Assembly (NCBI RefSeq): GCF_014696315.1
Contig: NZ_JACJPX010000011.1
Coordinates: forward strand, 80,504 to 144,503
Direction of reading: 5' to 3'
DNA: 64,000 nt
Source of the DNA: Calothrix membranacea FACHB-236
GTDB lineage: Bacteria > Cyanobacteriota > Cyanobacteriia > Cyanobacteriales > Nostocaceae
Every line of letters begins with the position of its first letter. Position 1 is the stretch's first letter. The notes beneath the pieces were generated by a model. It searched no databases. It was not told the DNA's origin and saw nothing but the letters and a program-made list of their open reading frames with translations. Made by a program: the position numbers and the translations under genes. Positions 1 through 8,784 of the stretch are shown piece after piece.

Positions 1-1135
1 TCAATTCTACAGTCATCTTGATGCGATCGCCTGGCATTACCATTTCTGCCGCAGCGCCTTCATCAGTGGTGAAAGCTTGGATGGTGCCGGTTACATCTGT
101 TGTCCGTACATAAAACTGGGGACGGTAGCCTGCGAAAAATGGGGTTTTCCGACCGCCTTCTTTTTCTGTCAGAACATACACTTCACCTTCAAATTGAGTG
201 TGAGGTGTAATAGAACCGGGTTTAGCTAGTACCATACCCCGTTCAATATCTGCCTTTTGGATACCGCGCAGTAATACACCTGCGTTATCACCAGCTAAAC
301 CTTCATCTAGACTCTTCTTGAACATTTCAATCCCAGTAACTGTGGTGTTACGGGTATCTCTAATGCCCACCAACTCGACGACATCGCCGACCTTAACTTT
401 ACCCCGTTCAATCCGTCCAGTAGCAACAGTACCACGACCTGTGATGGAGAATACGTCTTCTACGGCCATCAGGAAGGGTTGGTCAACAGCACGCTCTGGG
501 GTCGGGATGTAGGAGTCTACAGCATCCATCAGTTCATAGATTTTATCTACCCACTGATTCTCGCCACGCTGGGTCTTGGGGTTAGCAGTCATAGCTTCCA
601 GTGCTTGTAGACCAGATCCTTTGATGATGGGTATGTCATCGCCAGGGAAATCATAGCTAGAAAGCAGTTCTCTAAGTTCTAGTTCTACTAGTTCTAGTAG
701 TTCTGGGTCATCCATTAAGTCTTCTTTGTTCAAGAAGACAACCAAGCTGGGAACGCCTACCTGTTTTGCTAGCAGGATGTGTTCGCGGGTTTGGGGCATG
801 GGGCCATCGGTAGCAGCTACTACCAGAATTGCTCCGTCCATTTGGGCTGCACCAGTGATCATGTTTTTCACGTAGTCAGCATGTCCTGGACAGTCTACGT
901 GAGCATAATGGCGATTTTCGGTTTCATACTCAACGTGAGCGGTATTGATAGTAATACCCCGCGCCTTTTCTTCTGGTGCGTTGTCAATTTGGTCGTAGCC
1001 TTTAGCTACAGCTTGGCCTAGAGCCGCCAAGGTCATGGTGATGGCTGCTGTTAATGTTGTTTTACCGTGGTCAACGTGGCCAACAGTACCGATGTTAACG
1101 TGAGGTTTTTTCCTTTCAAACTTTGCGCGTGCCAT
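1..1135 (-). CDS. tuf: Elongation factor Tu (3' end cut by window edge)
   Basis: EF-Tu is the GTPase that delivers aminoacyl-tRNA to the ribosome. Translating the minus strand from the ATG at 1135 gives [20 protein letters not shown], then the P-loop GHVDHGKT, the switch-[10 protein letters not shown] and the NKEDLMDD guanine-specificity motif. The reading frame is open to base 1 with 378 codons present; the family is about 409 residues, so about 30 C-terminal residues lie outside the window. The start lies 22 bases downstream of the fusA stop, as expected for the last or next-to-last gene of the str operon. Identification is certain; only the missing end is unknown. Confidence 0.97.
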   Translation of the reverse strand, partial: MARAKFERKKPHVNIGTVGHVDHGKTTLTAAITMTLAALGQAVAKGYDQIDNAPEEKARGITINTAHVEYETENRHYAHVDCPGHADYVKNMITGAAQMDGAILVVAATDGPMPQTREHILLAKQVGVPSLVVFLNKEDLMDDPELLELVELELRELLSSYDFPGDDIPIIKGSGLQALEAMTANPKTQRGENQWVDKIYELMDAVDSYIPTPERAVDQPFLMAVEDVFSITGRGTVATGRIERGKVKVGDVVELVGIRDTRNTTVTGIEMFKKSLDEGLAGDNAGVLLRGIQKADIERGMVLAKPGSITPHTQFEGEVYVLTEKEGGRKTPFFAGYRPQFYVRTTDVTGTIQAFTTDEGAAAEMVMPGDRIKMTVEL

Positions 1136-1157
1136 GAATGCTCGTTTCCTTTTTTAA

Positions 1158-3236
1158 TTAAGCGTTCCCTTTGCTTTTTGCAATGATTGCCTCAGCCACG
1201 TTGCGAGGCACTTCGTCGTAGTGGCTAAACTCCATTGAGAAGATGCCCCGACCCTGAGTCTTTGACCGGATATCGGTAGCGTAGCCAAACATTTCTGCTA
1301 ATGGGACTTTAGCAGTCACTTTAGCAAGACCTTGCTCAGATCCCATACCCTCAATTTGCCCACGACGGGAATTGAGGTCACCCATGACATCGCCAAGGAA
1401 GTTTTCTGGAACTTCAACTTCAACTTTCATCATAGGCTCTAAAAGGACGGGTGCAGCTTTAGTTACTGCTTCTTTCAACGCCATAGAACCGGCGATTTTG
1501 AAAGCCATTTCTGAAGAGTCTACATCATGGTAAGAGCCATCAACCAAAGTAGCTTTCACATCAATAAGTGGATAGCCAGCTAAAATCCCAGATTCACAGC
1601 ATTCTTTCATTCCTTGTTCTGCAGGGCCAATGTACTCTTTAGGTACAACACCACCCACAATCTTAGAAACAAATTCAAAGCCGCTTCCAGGTTCACCTGG
1701 TTCCAAATCGATCACAACGTGACCGTATTGACCTTTACCACCACTTTGGCGGATAAACTTACCTTCTACTTTGGAGACTGCTTTACGAATTGTTTCGCGG
1801 TAAGCTACTTGGGGCGCACCCACATTTGCTTCCACTTTAAATTCACGTAACATCCGGTCTACCAGAATTTCCAGGTGTAGCTCTCCCATCCCTGCAATCA
1901 CTGTTTGGTTGGTTTCAGGATCGACGTGGACACGGAATGTCGGATCTTCTTCTGAAAGAGATTGCAGCGCCTTGGATAATTTATCCATGTCGTTCTTGGT
2001 TTTGGGTTCAACCGCCACCGAGATCACAGGCTCAGGGATGAATAGAGATTCCAGAATAACTGGTGATCCTTCATCAGTAATAGTGTCACCTGTTAAGGTA
2101 TCTTTCAAACCCAATGCTGCGCCTAGATCCCCAGCCCGCATTTCTTCGACATCTTGTCGTTCATCTGCTTTTAAAATAACTAGGCGAGAGATCCGTTCTT
2201 TCTTACCCTTAGTAGCATTGAGAATGTAGCTACCCTTCTTCAGAACACCAGAATAAACGCGCACAAAGGTTAGGCGACCATATGGATCAGCCATAATCTT
2301 GAATGCCAAAGCCGATAAAGGTTCGTTATCATCAGCCCGACGTTCAACGGTATCACCATTGGGTAATGTGCCTTGAATTGCTGGGACATCAATTGGTGCT
2401 GGCAGGTAATCTACCACTGCATCCAGCATTAGCTGTACGCCTTTGTTTTTGAATGCTGAACCACAAAGCACCGGCACAATCGTACCAGCAATTGTTCCTT
2501 TCCGTAGAGCAGCCTGAATTTCCGCTTCTGTAAGTTCTTCACCCTCGAAGTACTTAGTCATCAGATCGTCGTCGGTTTCTGCTACCGCTTCGATCAGTTT
2601 TGTGCGGTATTCTGCTGCTTGCTCTTGCAATTCGGCGGGAATTTCAGTTTCCTGAATATCTGTTCCCTGATCGTTGTTGTAAATATAGGCACGCATGCGT
2701 ACCAGGTCAACGATGCCTTTAAATTCGGTTTCACTACCAATTGGCAATTGAATGGCAATAGCATTAGCTCGCAAGCGATCGCGCATTTGCTCATGAACTC
2801 TGTAGAAGTTCGCGCCTGTACGATCCATCTTGTTGATAAAGGCTATCCGCGGCACTTTATAGCGGTCTGCTTGTCGCCATACTGTTTCTGACTGTGGTTG
2901 TACACCACCCACAGAACAGAATACGGCGATTACACCATCCAACACACGCATGGAGCGTTCAACTTCGATAGTGAAGTCAACGTGACCTGGAGTATCGATA
3001 ATGTTTATTTGATGATCTTTCCAGCTGGTACTAATAGCAGCCGCGGTGATGGTAATTCCTCTTTCCCGCTCCTGCTCCATCCAGTCTGTAACGGCTGTTC
3101 CTTCATGAACTTCGCCAATTTTATGAATTATCCCAGAGTAAAACAATATTCTCTCTGTTGTTGTTGTCTTGCCCGCATCTATATGCGCCGCAATACCGAT
3201 ATTGCGTACTCTCTCTAGCGGGATCGTACGTGCCAC
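1158..3236 (-). CDS. fusA: Elongation factor G
   Basis: EF-G is the translocation GTPase acting on the 70S ribosome. The 692-residue product is full length. Visible motifs are the P-loop [14 protein letters not shown] near residues 17-30, the switch region [29 protein letters not shown] and [10 protein letters not shown], followed by the domain IV-V signature region near ERSM...GQYGHV and the C-terminal domain. The start is a GTG at 3236, supported by an AGGAGG Shine-Dalgarno on the minus strand (plus-strand CCTCCT at 3242-3247) five bases upstream. It lies between rpsG and tuf in the classical str order. Cyanobacteria often carry additional fusA paralogues, but this operon copy is the canonical one. 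Confidence 0.97.
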   Translation of the reverse strand: MARTIPLERVRNIGIAAHIDAGKTTTTERILFYSGIIHKIGEVHEGTAVTDWMEQERERGITITAAAISTSWKDHQINIIDTPGHVDFTIEVERSMRVLDGVIAVFCSVGGVQPQSETVWRQADRYKVPRIAFINKMDRTGANFYRVHEQMRDRLRANAIAIQLPIGSETEFKGIVDLVRMRAYIYNNDQGTDIQETEIPAELQEQAAEYRTKLIEAVAETDDDLMTKYFEGEELTEAEIQAALRKGTIAGTIVPVLCGSAFKNKGVQLMLDAVVDYLPAPIDVPAIQGTLPNGDTVERRADDNEPLSALAFKIMADPYGRLTFVRVYSGVLKKGSYILNATKGKKERISRLVILKADERQDVEEMRAGDLGAALGLKDTLTGDTITDEGSPVILESLFIPEPVISVAVEPKTKNDMDKLSKALQSLSEEDPTFRVHVDPETNQTVIAGMGELHLEILVDRMLREFKVEANVGAPQVAYRETIRKAVSKVEGKFIRQSGGKGQYGHVVIDLEPGEPGSGFEFVSKIVGGVVPKEYIGPAEQGMKECCESGILAGYPLIDVKATLVDGSYHDVDSSEMAFKIAGSMALKEAVTKAAPVLLEPMMKVEVEVPENFLGDVMGDLNSRRGQIEGMGSEQGLAKVTAKVPLAEMFGYATDIRSKTQGRGIFSMEFSHYDEVPRNVAEAIIAKSKGNA

Positions 3237-3332
3237 AGTAGCCTCCTATAGTTTTTGCCTCATGATATCTTGTATATTACTCTTTGTTAAGATTCTATAC
3301 TTTTACGGAAAACCGTCTGCTTTTGAAAATCC

Positions 3333-3366
3333 GCGATATATCGCTCTTGGATGTACGATATATCGC
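3333..3366. repeat. Two close palindromes in the rpsG-fusA spacer
   Basis: The spacer between rpsG and fusA holds GCGATATATCGC at 3333-3344 and a second copy of CGATATATCGCT about 11 bases further on. Each is self-complementary and the two can also pair with each other. They may form an RNA hairpin inside the str mRNA. No function is established; chance in an AT-rich spacer is possible. Confidence 0.4.
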
Positions 3367-3374
3367 TTCTAAAA

Positions 3375-3845
3375 TTAGTAACGATAGTGAGCAAAGGCTT
3401 TGTTGGCTTCTGCCATGCGGTGTGTTTCTTCCCGCTTACGAATGGCATTTCCGGTCTCATTGGCAGCATCCATTAGCTCATTAGCTAATTTGCCAGCCAT
3501 TGTCCTTCCGGCTCTAGAACGAGAAAATTGTACCAGCCAACGTAGCGCTAGGGTAGTGCCCCGTTCTGAACGCACTTCCATTGGTACTTGGTAAGTCGCT
3601 CCCCCAACTCGGCGAGCTTTTACCTCTACTAGAGGCGTTGCATTACGCACCGCTCTTTCAAAGGTTTCTAACGCAGGATTACCAGTGCGTTCCTCTATTG
3701 TTTTTAAGGCATCATAAACAATGCGTGCAGCTAGTGATTTTTTACCATGACGCATTACTCGCCGCATCATCATGCTAACTAGGCGGCTATTATAAACTGA
3801 GTCAGGCGGAACTGGGCGCCTTTGACTAACACCACGACGAGACAT
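3375..3845 (-). CDS. rpsG: 30S ribosomal protein S7
   Basis: S7 is the primary 16S rRNA-binding protein that organises the head of the small subunit. The 156-residue product begins [20 protein letters not shown] and contains the conserved [14 protein letters not shown] segment, the [13 protein letters not shown] motif and the C-terminal [20 protein letters not shown] motif. Length matches the bacterial and plastid family. It lies between rpsL and fusA in the str operon. Confidence 0.97.
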   Translation of the reverse strand: MSRRGVSQRRPVPPDSVYNSRLVSMMMRRVMRHGKKSLAARIVYDALKTIEERTGNPALETFERAVRNATPLVEVKARRVGGATYQVPMEVRSERGTTLALRWLVQFSRSRAGRTMAGKLANELMDAANETGNAIRKREETHRMAEANKAFAHYRY

Positions 3846-4231
3846 ACTTCACCCTTAATTCGGTTTTGGCAACGAAATTATATGCTATCAGACACCGGAA
3901 ACTAAAAGCGGTAGGAAACGCCGCTCAAACTTCCTCTATTTTTCTTTTACAGATGCAGCCAGGCAAACTTACTTTACTTGTTACCTGCCACCAGATAGAC
4001 AAGGCGACAACATTAATAAACCTTAATATCTAGATTAAAGCGTTGCTGTCACTTTATACGATTTGGTTCAAAATTTCCTACACTTGCTCGCTTAGTGCAG
4101 GAGCTTGATTTGTTTACACAGACACAAGAACTATAACTAATGCTGCGATCGCAAATACCACTTTTTCCGTCCCTGAGCTAATCAAAATTAGACGATTAAT
4201 CGTAAATTTTATGCGATTAACCGCCTATTTC
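3846..4231. other. 386-base spacer between rpsL and rpsG, no gene seen
   Basis: This is long for a gap inside an str operon. It is AT-rich, holds a HIP1-like TGCGATCGCA near 4143 and shows no convincing open frame with a start and ribosome site. A second promoter for rpsG-fusA-tuf could be here, but I could not pick a good -35/-10 pair. Confidence 0.5.
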
Positions 4232-4615
4232 CTATTTTTTCGCTTCTTTTGGACGCTTAGTTCCATATTTGGAACGACCTTGCTTACGGTCTTTGACTCC
4301 TGCTGTATCTAACGTGCCACGGATGATGTGGTATCTCACGCCAGGGAGGTCTTTAACCCGACCGCCACGAATCATCACAACAGAGTGTTCTTGCAAGTTG
4401 TGACCAATGCCTGGAATGTAAGCTGTAACTTCAAATCCAGAAGTTAGCCTGACTCTTGCCACTTTCCGGAGTGCTGAGTTAGGCTTTTTAGGCGTAGTCG
4501 TGTATACTCTGGTACAAACACCCCGACGTTGGGGACATTGCTTCAGAGCCGGAGATTTGGTTTTCTGACGCGCTTGTTCGCGTTCATTACGGATGAGCTG
4601 CTGTATTGTTGGCAT
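4232..4615 (-). CDS. rpsL: 30S ribosomal protein S12
   Basis: S12 sits at the decoding centre and controls fidelity. The 127-residue product starts [20 protein letters not shown] and has the [15 protein letters not shown] segment, the streptomycin-site loop [17 protein letters not shown], and [20 protein letters not shown] followed by [13 protein letters not shown]. The lysine of the TPKKPNSA loop, where streptomycin-resistance substitutions arise, is wild type. First gene of the str operon, about 40 bases downstream of a strong promoter. Confidence 0.97.
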   Translation of the reverse strand: MPTIQQLIRNEREQARQKTKSPALKQCPQRRGVCTRVYTTTPKKPNSALRKVARVRLTSGFEVTAYIPGIGHNLQEHSVVMIRGGRVKDLPGVRYHIIRGTLDTAGVKDRKQGRSKYGTKRPKEAKK

Positions 4616-4663
4616 GAGTTACAGCGCGTTAGCTGCTTAGTGTCTAAGTTTTAACAAATCCTA

Positions 4664-4693
4664 ATTATAACTTTTTTCAAGGTTTCGTGTCAA
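4664..4693 (-). promoter_or_regulatory. Sigma-70-type promoter of the str operon
   Basis: On the minus strand TTGACA (plus 4688-4693) is followed, after exactly 18 bases, by TATAAT (plus 4664-4669). Both hexamers are perfect consensus. Transcription would start near 4657, about 40 bases before the rpsL ATG at 4615. This is the best promoter match I found in the window and fits the high expression of ribosomal genes. Confidence 0.8.
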
Positions 4694-4739
4694 TTATTAT
4701 TTAGAATTTGGTTCAGTTGCTCAAGAATAGTTGCTTTTA

Positions 4740-5117
4740 CTACTGATTATTGACCAATGAATCTTGATGAAGGTCAAAAGAATTACCACAGCCACAAATG
4801 GCGTTAGCTTGGGGATTTTGAAAGCGAAAGCCACCACCCATCAGATCTTCTGAATAATCAACTGTTAATCCATCAATATATTTTAAACTTTCGGCATCGA
4901 CAACTAACTGGATGCCATTTAAGTCAAAAATGCGATCGCTAACTTTTACCGTTTCATCAAAAGACATATCATAAAACCACCCAGAACAACCGCCAGGTTT
5001 AATTGCTAAACGAAATAAAACATTTTGTGGCTGCTTTAACTTTAATCGCTTAATTTCATTTGCAGCGGCTGGACTCAATTGAATCATGGAATTTAGTCTA
5101 AAAATTTCCAACTCCAT
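4740..5117 (-). CDS. IscA/SufA/HesB-family iron-sulfur assembly protein
   Basis: A-type carrier or scaffold proteins bind an Fe-S cluster and pass it to apoproteins. The 125-residue product has the three family cysteines: C44 in KPGGCSGWFYD and C108/C110 in AICGCGNSF. It also has the YSEDLMGGGF segment that usually precedes the C-terminal cysteines. An internal ATG at 5087 would give MIQLSPAAANEIKRL, which matches where the family normally begins, so the first ten residues may not be made. It lies upstream of the str operon in the same orientation; a link with translation is not implied. Which A-type subfamily it belongs to is not decided. Confidence 0.88.
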   Translation of the reverse strand: MELEIFRLNSMIQLSPAAANEIKRLKLKQPQNVLFRLAIKPGGCSGWFYDMSFDETVKVSDRIFDLNGIQLVVDAESLKYIDGLTVDYSEDLMGGGFRFQNPQANAICGCGNSFDLHQDSLVNNQ

Positions 5118-5144
5118 ATTTACAGTATTACAGAATGGGGATTG

Positions 5145-5172
5145 GGGATTAGGGACTGGGGATTAGGGTGAT
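5145..5172. repeat. Degenerate GGGGATT heptamer repeats
   Basis: GGGGATTGGGGATTAGGGACT is an example of the short tandem repeats of seven bases common between genes in Nostocales. No coding role. Confidence 0.5.
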
Positions 5173-5206
5173 GAGGAAGATGGGGAAATAACCAAACACC
5201 ATATAA

Positions 5207-5236
5207 TAAAAAATCCCACCAAATAGAAGGTGGGAT
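5207..5236 (-). terminator. Intrinsic terminator after the cupin gene
   Basis: On the minus strand ATCCCACC, an eight-base loop and GGTGGGAT form a perfect eight-base stem, followed directly by a run of six T. It lies about 50 bases past the stop of the cupin gene at 5288 and fits rho-independent termination of that transcript. Confidence 0.82.
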
Positions 5237-5287
5237 GAGTATAAAAAACTTATAAGGCAAAAATAAGGCTAAATGAGCGATCGCATT

Positions 5288-5716
5288 TTAACGGCTTTGA
5301 TCGCCAGTGCGGGCATAATCATCTTGATAGCGGATAATATCGTCTTCACCCAAGTATTCACCATTCTGTACTTCAATCAGCACTAAGGGAATTACGCCAG
5401 GATTTTCGAGGCGGTGGGCTGTACATTGAGGTACATAGGTAGACTGATTATTGCTTAATAAAACTTCTTTTTCACCACAAACTACCCTTGCAGTACCAGA
5501 AACGACAATCCAGTGTTCGCTGCGGTGATGATGCATTTGCAGGCTAAGGCGGTGTCCAGGCTTAACTTCGATACGTTTAATTTTGTATCCCCGCCCTTCT
5601 TCCAAAACTGTAAAAGAACCCCAAGGGCGTAATTCAGTTGCTGCAACGCCTCTGGAAGTTATCGCTGGAGGTAAGGGCAGAGTGTTAGTTTGTGTTGTTT
5701 CTGAAATTTGAACCAT
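5288..5716 (-). CDS. Cupin protein, type II phosphomannose isomerase C-terminal domain
   Basis: The protein is a single cupin like the C-terminal PMI domain of bifunctional mannose-1-phosphate guanylyltransferase/mannose-6-phosphate isomerase, which interconverts mannose-6-P and fructose-6-P. It carries RPWGSFTVLEEGRGYKIKRI, then the metal-binding LSLQMHHHRSEHW (three adjacent His, Glu, His) and PQCTAHRLENPG. The frame extends to an ATG at 5737, but the ATG at 5716 has GAGG five bases upstream and is the better start, giving 142 residues beginning MVQISETTQ. No nucleotidyltransferase domain is attached. It could serve sugar-nucleotide supply or be a stand-alone cupin of other function; the domain assignment is firm, the substrate is inferred. 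Confidence 0.85.
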   Translation of the reverse strand: MVQISETTQTNTLPLPPAITSRGVAATELRPWGSFTVLEEGRGYKIKRIEVKPGHRLSLQMHHHRSEHWIVVSGTARVVCGEKEVLLSNNQSTYVPQCTAHRLENPGVIPLVLIEVQNGEYLGEDDIIRYQDDYARTGDQSR

Positions 5717-6021
5717 AGTTACCTCATTTAAAGACATAACAAACCGTCTGTACTTTAGGAACCATTGATGAGAATTCTGGCGTTACCGTGCAGTTGCGAA
5801 AATCGAGAATCGAGGTCGCACCTTGCCAACGATAACAAAAGCAATCTTGAGGATGTAAAAGACTCCTACTAAAACTACAGCGTCTATACCAATTCTTCAT
5901 CAAACACATGGGCAGCTTTTTCTTAACTTTATGAAGGAATTGGGGATTAGGTAATTGGTAATCGGTAATTGGCAGAAATAAAAAATAATAAATAACAATC
6001 CCCAATGCCCAATGCCCTAAA

Positions 6022-7977
6022 TCACTTTTGTTCCAAGAAAATACCTATCCCGTTGTGGACACGTGCAGCGGTACTGGGAGAACGATCAATTAGTTGCCCT
6101 CCTAAGTAAAGACTGGTAGAACTACCACCATCTAAATTGAGTGCATCTACACAACCTAGAAGTTGCATTAGCCGTGCGTGTTCCGCTAAGGTAGGGCCAG
6201 GGCCGCCAGCACGGTTATGTACAGCAGCAATCATCAAATTACCTGTGGCATTTGTGCAAATACCACTGCGAATTGCTCTTTCAGCAATAAAAGCATCACT
6301 AAATTTTTCGCCTTTTGCATCGAGGACAATTTGACGGTTTTTGATTAGTAGTGGCCCCGCACCGATAATATTGGCATAACGACTAATTTCATTAGGAACT
6401 GTGCCACTTGTAATACTAACTGCGCTACCAATAGGTAATTGGGCAGCAGTATTCACTGCATTACCTCGTAAAGTTAAAAGGTAGCCATCTAAGGGAATAG
6501 GAAAGTTTGTTTGCCCAGCTTTACCACCGGGTAATTGATTGGTAACTTGGTCTTTCTGAACAATTAAGATGATTTCGTTATCTGTCAGGGGAGTGTAAGT
6601 TTGACCCCAAGTTGGCGTATAACGGGCAATACCACTCTGAACATAGGCACTATTAAGAAACAGAATTGGCGATCGCAAATTATTCGGAGCAATTAAAGTT
6701 TCCTGTAAGGTGAGGCGATCAAAATAAAATTCGCCGGCATCATTCCAAGCGATCGCACCTCGGTTTAATATCGGCCCTGATATCCACTGACCATTTTGGC
6801 GAATAGCACCTAAAGGTAAGCGATTATTGCGGTTAAAGTAACCACCATTAATTGCTGCTGCTGCTGAGAATTTAGGTGCTATCTGAATTAACGGTGCAGT
6901 CCCCGCTACACCATTAACGTTACTGCGGATAGGTTTGAGAGTTAGCCCAAAGGAACGAGGATTAATTTCTAACCAAACTACCGGAAAGCGTTCTGTCCCT
7001 AAATTAACTAACTGCTGCCGCCAGTTCAATCCCCTAGCCCAACTAATATTCTTTTCTACCAGTGCATCGGGTCGAACTTCTATAATTAAGCGATTGGGAT
7101 TAGCAACAGTATTAATTCGGGGAGACATCCCAAAGGGAATGCTTAAACTAATTACAGTTTGGTTTTTCACTACCTCCACTTGCTTAATTAGTGGTTCTGA
7201 TGTGGGCGTTGGTAATAATTGTTTGAGCAGATTTGGTAATGGTGTTGGCAAGGGTGCTGGCGGTATAGGAGTATACCTTTGTATTAAAGCGGGATCGGCA
7301 ATGCCATCTATGGTAATTTTCCAGATTCTATGAGGAATTTTAGGAGCTTTCGCTGTTGTTGCAGTATCGGGGTCTTGCGGACTTTTAGTTGGTAATTCTT
7401 GTGTAACTTGCCAAGGAGTTGGGCGGTCTAAATTTATAGTGATGCGATCGCCAAAACTTTCTTGATTTTGTGATATTTCTGTGACATTTGCAGCAGGTGT
7501 AGAAATCACTAAAATGTTGCCATTAGCTTGCATCTGCCATCCTGCGGTTTGAGCAAAATTAGTAATATCTAAATAGCGATATCCTCTTTGCAACCAAGCA
7601 CCTAAAATTAATGGTGTTGTACTAGACGAAAACCAATTTATTGGTTGTCTAGCTGGATTGTTGCTGCTCAATAAATCTACGCCAATTAATTGCCTAAGTA
7701 CGCCATCACTCAATTGAGTTGTCAGTTGAGCGGCATTTCCTGGTTGCTGCAACCAAGCTCCTGATAAAGTACGACCATTGAGCGATATTTGATTGCCAGA
7801 GGCGATTACCCTAGAGAAGGAAGCTTGAGATGACTGTGGCGTTAATGATGGTGTGGGAATATTCGTTGAGGGTAACTGTTGGGCCCTTGTAGTACTGGTA
7901 GTATATAAACACAGTGCTGTAGCAATTATGGGCGAAATATGAGCCAAAATAAACCTGCTATGACTTCTTTTGACCAT
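6022..7977 (-). CDS. Exported phosphodiester glycosidase (NAGPA/DUF2233) family protein
   Basis: The C-terminal half has the NAGPA fold associated with removal of GlcNAc from phosphodiesters: ALNAGYF-like AAAINGGYFNRNNRLPLG, the GNLMIAAVHNR region and the closing NLDGGSSTSLYLGG and VHNGIGIF motifs. The N-terminal half resembles the stalk/amidase-N-like regions that precede this domain in cyanobacteria, with a proline-rich linker. The frame opens at 8082, but the ATG at 7977 starts MVKRSHSRFILAHISPIIA, a clear signal peptide ending near TRAQQ; I prefer that start, though no strong ribosome site is visible. The protein should act in the periplasm or at the cell wall. The natural substrate in cyanobacteria is unknown. 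Confidence 0.8.
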   Translation of the reverse strand: MVKRSHSRFILAHISPIIATALCLYTTSTTRAQQLPSTNIPTPSLTPQSSQASFSRVIASGNQISLNGRTLSGAWLQQPGNAAQLTTQLSDGVLRQLIGVDLLSSNNPARQPINWFSSSTTPLILGAWLQRGYRYLDITNFAQTAGWQMQANGNILVISTPAANVTEISQNQESFGDRITINLDRPTPWQVTQELPTKSPQDPDTATTAKAPKIPHRIWKITIDGIADPALIQRYTPIPPAPLPTPLPNLLKQLLPTPTSEPLIKQVEVVKNQTVISLSIPFGMSPRINTVANPNRLIIEVRPDALVEKNISWARGLNWRQQLVNLGTERFPVVWLEINPRSFGLTLKPIRSNVNGVAGTAPLIQIAPKFSAAAAINGGYFNRNNRLPLGAIRQNGQWISGPILNRGAIAWNDAGEFYFDRLTLQETLIAPNNLRSPILFLNSAYVQSGIARYTPTWGQTYTPLTDNEIILIVQKDQVTNQLPGGKAGQTNFPIPLDGYLLTLRGNAVNTAAQLPIGSAVSITSGTVPNEISRYANIIGAGPLLIKNRQIVLDAKGEKFSDAFIAERAIRSGICTNATGNLMIAAVHNRAGGPGPTLAEHARLMQLLGCVDALNLDGGSSTSLYLGGQLIDRSPSTAARVHNGIGIFLEQK

Positions 7978-8784
7978 AGCAGTGGGACACTTTTGTCGAT
8001 AATAATAATGCGGCATTTTTAACATGATTTGCTGGTACTTTTGAAAGCTATCACCCAAAATGTAAGTTGACTTATGATGCAAAATCTAAAAAAACTATGA
8101 TCAAAGCTATCAAAAAACGTGATAATATACATGATGGCTTGTTATCTCTTGTAGACACAAACAAGCATTTGTTACTCCAAACCACTGCAATTAAGTGTTT
8201 TAACTGGCACTTCCAGTAGTCTAAGACGGTAGTTTTAGAAATCAGCGCTGGATTAGAATATTCCCTCCTCACCGATGTTTGCTACTGTTGCTACTTAAGT
8301 GAGGTAAAGCTAGTAGTAACGCAAGTGGCAATCGATAATTAACCAAAATCTAGATAACAACAGAAATATTTAGGAATTGTCAAATGGGCATATAGTGTAA
8401 TAGGCTGATTTTGTTACCGCAATCAGGTAATTTCGGCAACAAAATTGGTGAAGCGATCAGATTGATTTTCGTTTCAGGTGAGCTATAAATAGCTTTACTT
8501 GAAAAATAGCCATCATCTGGAAAAGCAAGAATTGAGAAACTACTTAGCTTCACGCGGGATATAAATATAAAGGCATTTAGGGCAAAAGTAATTTGTCTAA
8601 CTCAGCATAAACACATAAAAAAATAACGCGATTATTTTAACACGGGAGAACTACAACAACAGACCGAAGTTAAAATTTTTTTTCCCTAAATTTCGGTGAA
8701 TGTCTATATTCTCCACTGTAAATCTTAGAAATTTTTCTCATCGGCGGCGGCAAAATTAGTAACTCAGCATTTCAGGATTAGGCT
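7978..8784. other. Divergent intergenic region upstream of glutamate synthase
   Basis: About 800 bases between the glycosidase gene and glutamate synthase, transcribed away from each other. It is AT-rich and must contain both promoters. I looked for a GTA-N8-TAC NtcA site, expected for a nitrogen-assimilation gene, and saw only an imperfect GTA-N8-AAC near 8427. No gene is supported; a 66-codon minus-strand frame here has no family resemblance. Confidence 0.5.

Noticed and set aside
5724..6005. 93-codon minus-strand frame between the cupin and glycosidase genes
   Set aside because: It runs through intergenic heptamer repeats and overlaps the cupin start; the product resembles nothing.
8072..8272. 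66-codon minus-strand frame upstream of the glycosidase gene
   Set aside because: No ribosome site and no recognisable protein features; overlaps the alternative start region of the next gene.
8427..8440. NtcA site upstream of glutamate synthase
   Set aside because: The best match is GTA-N8-AAC, lacking the conserved TAC half, and no matching -10 spacing could be confirmed.
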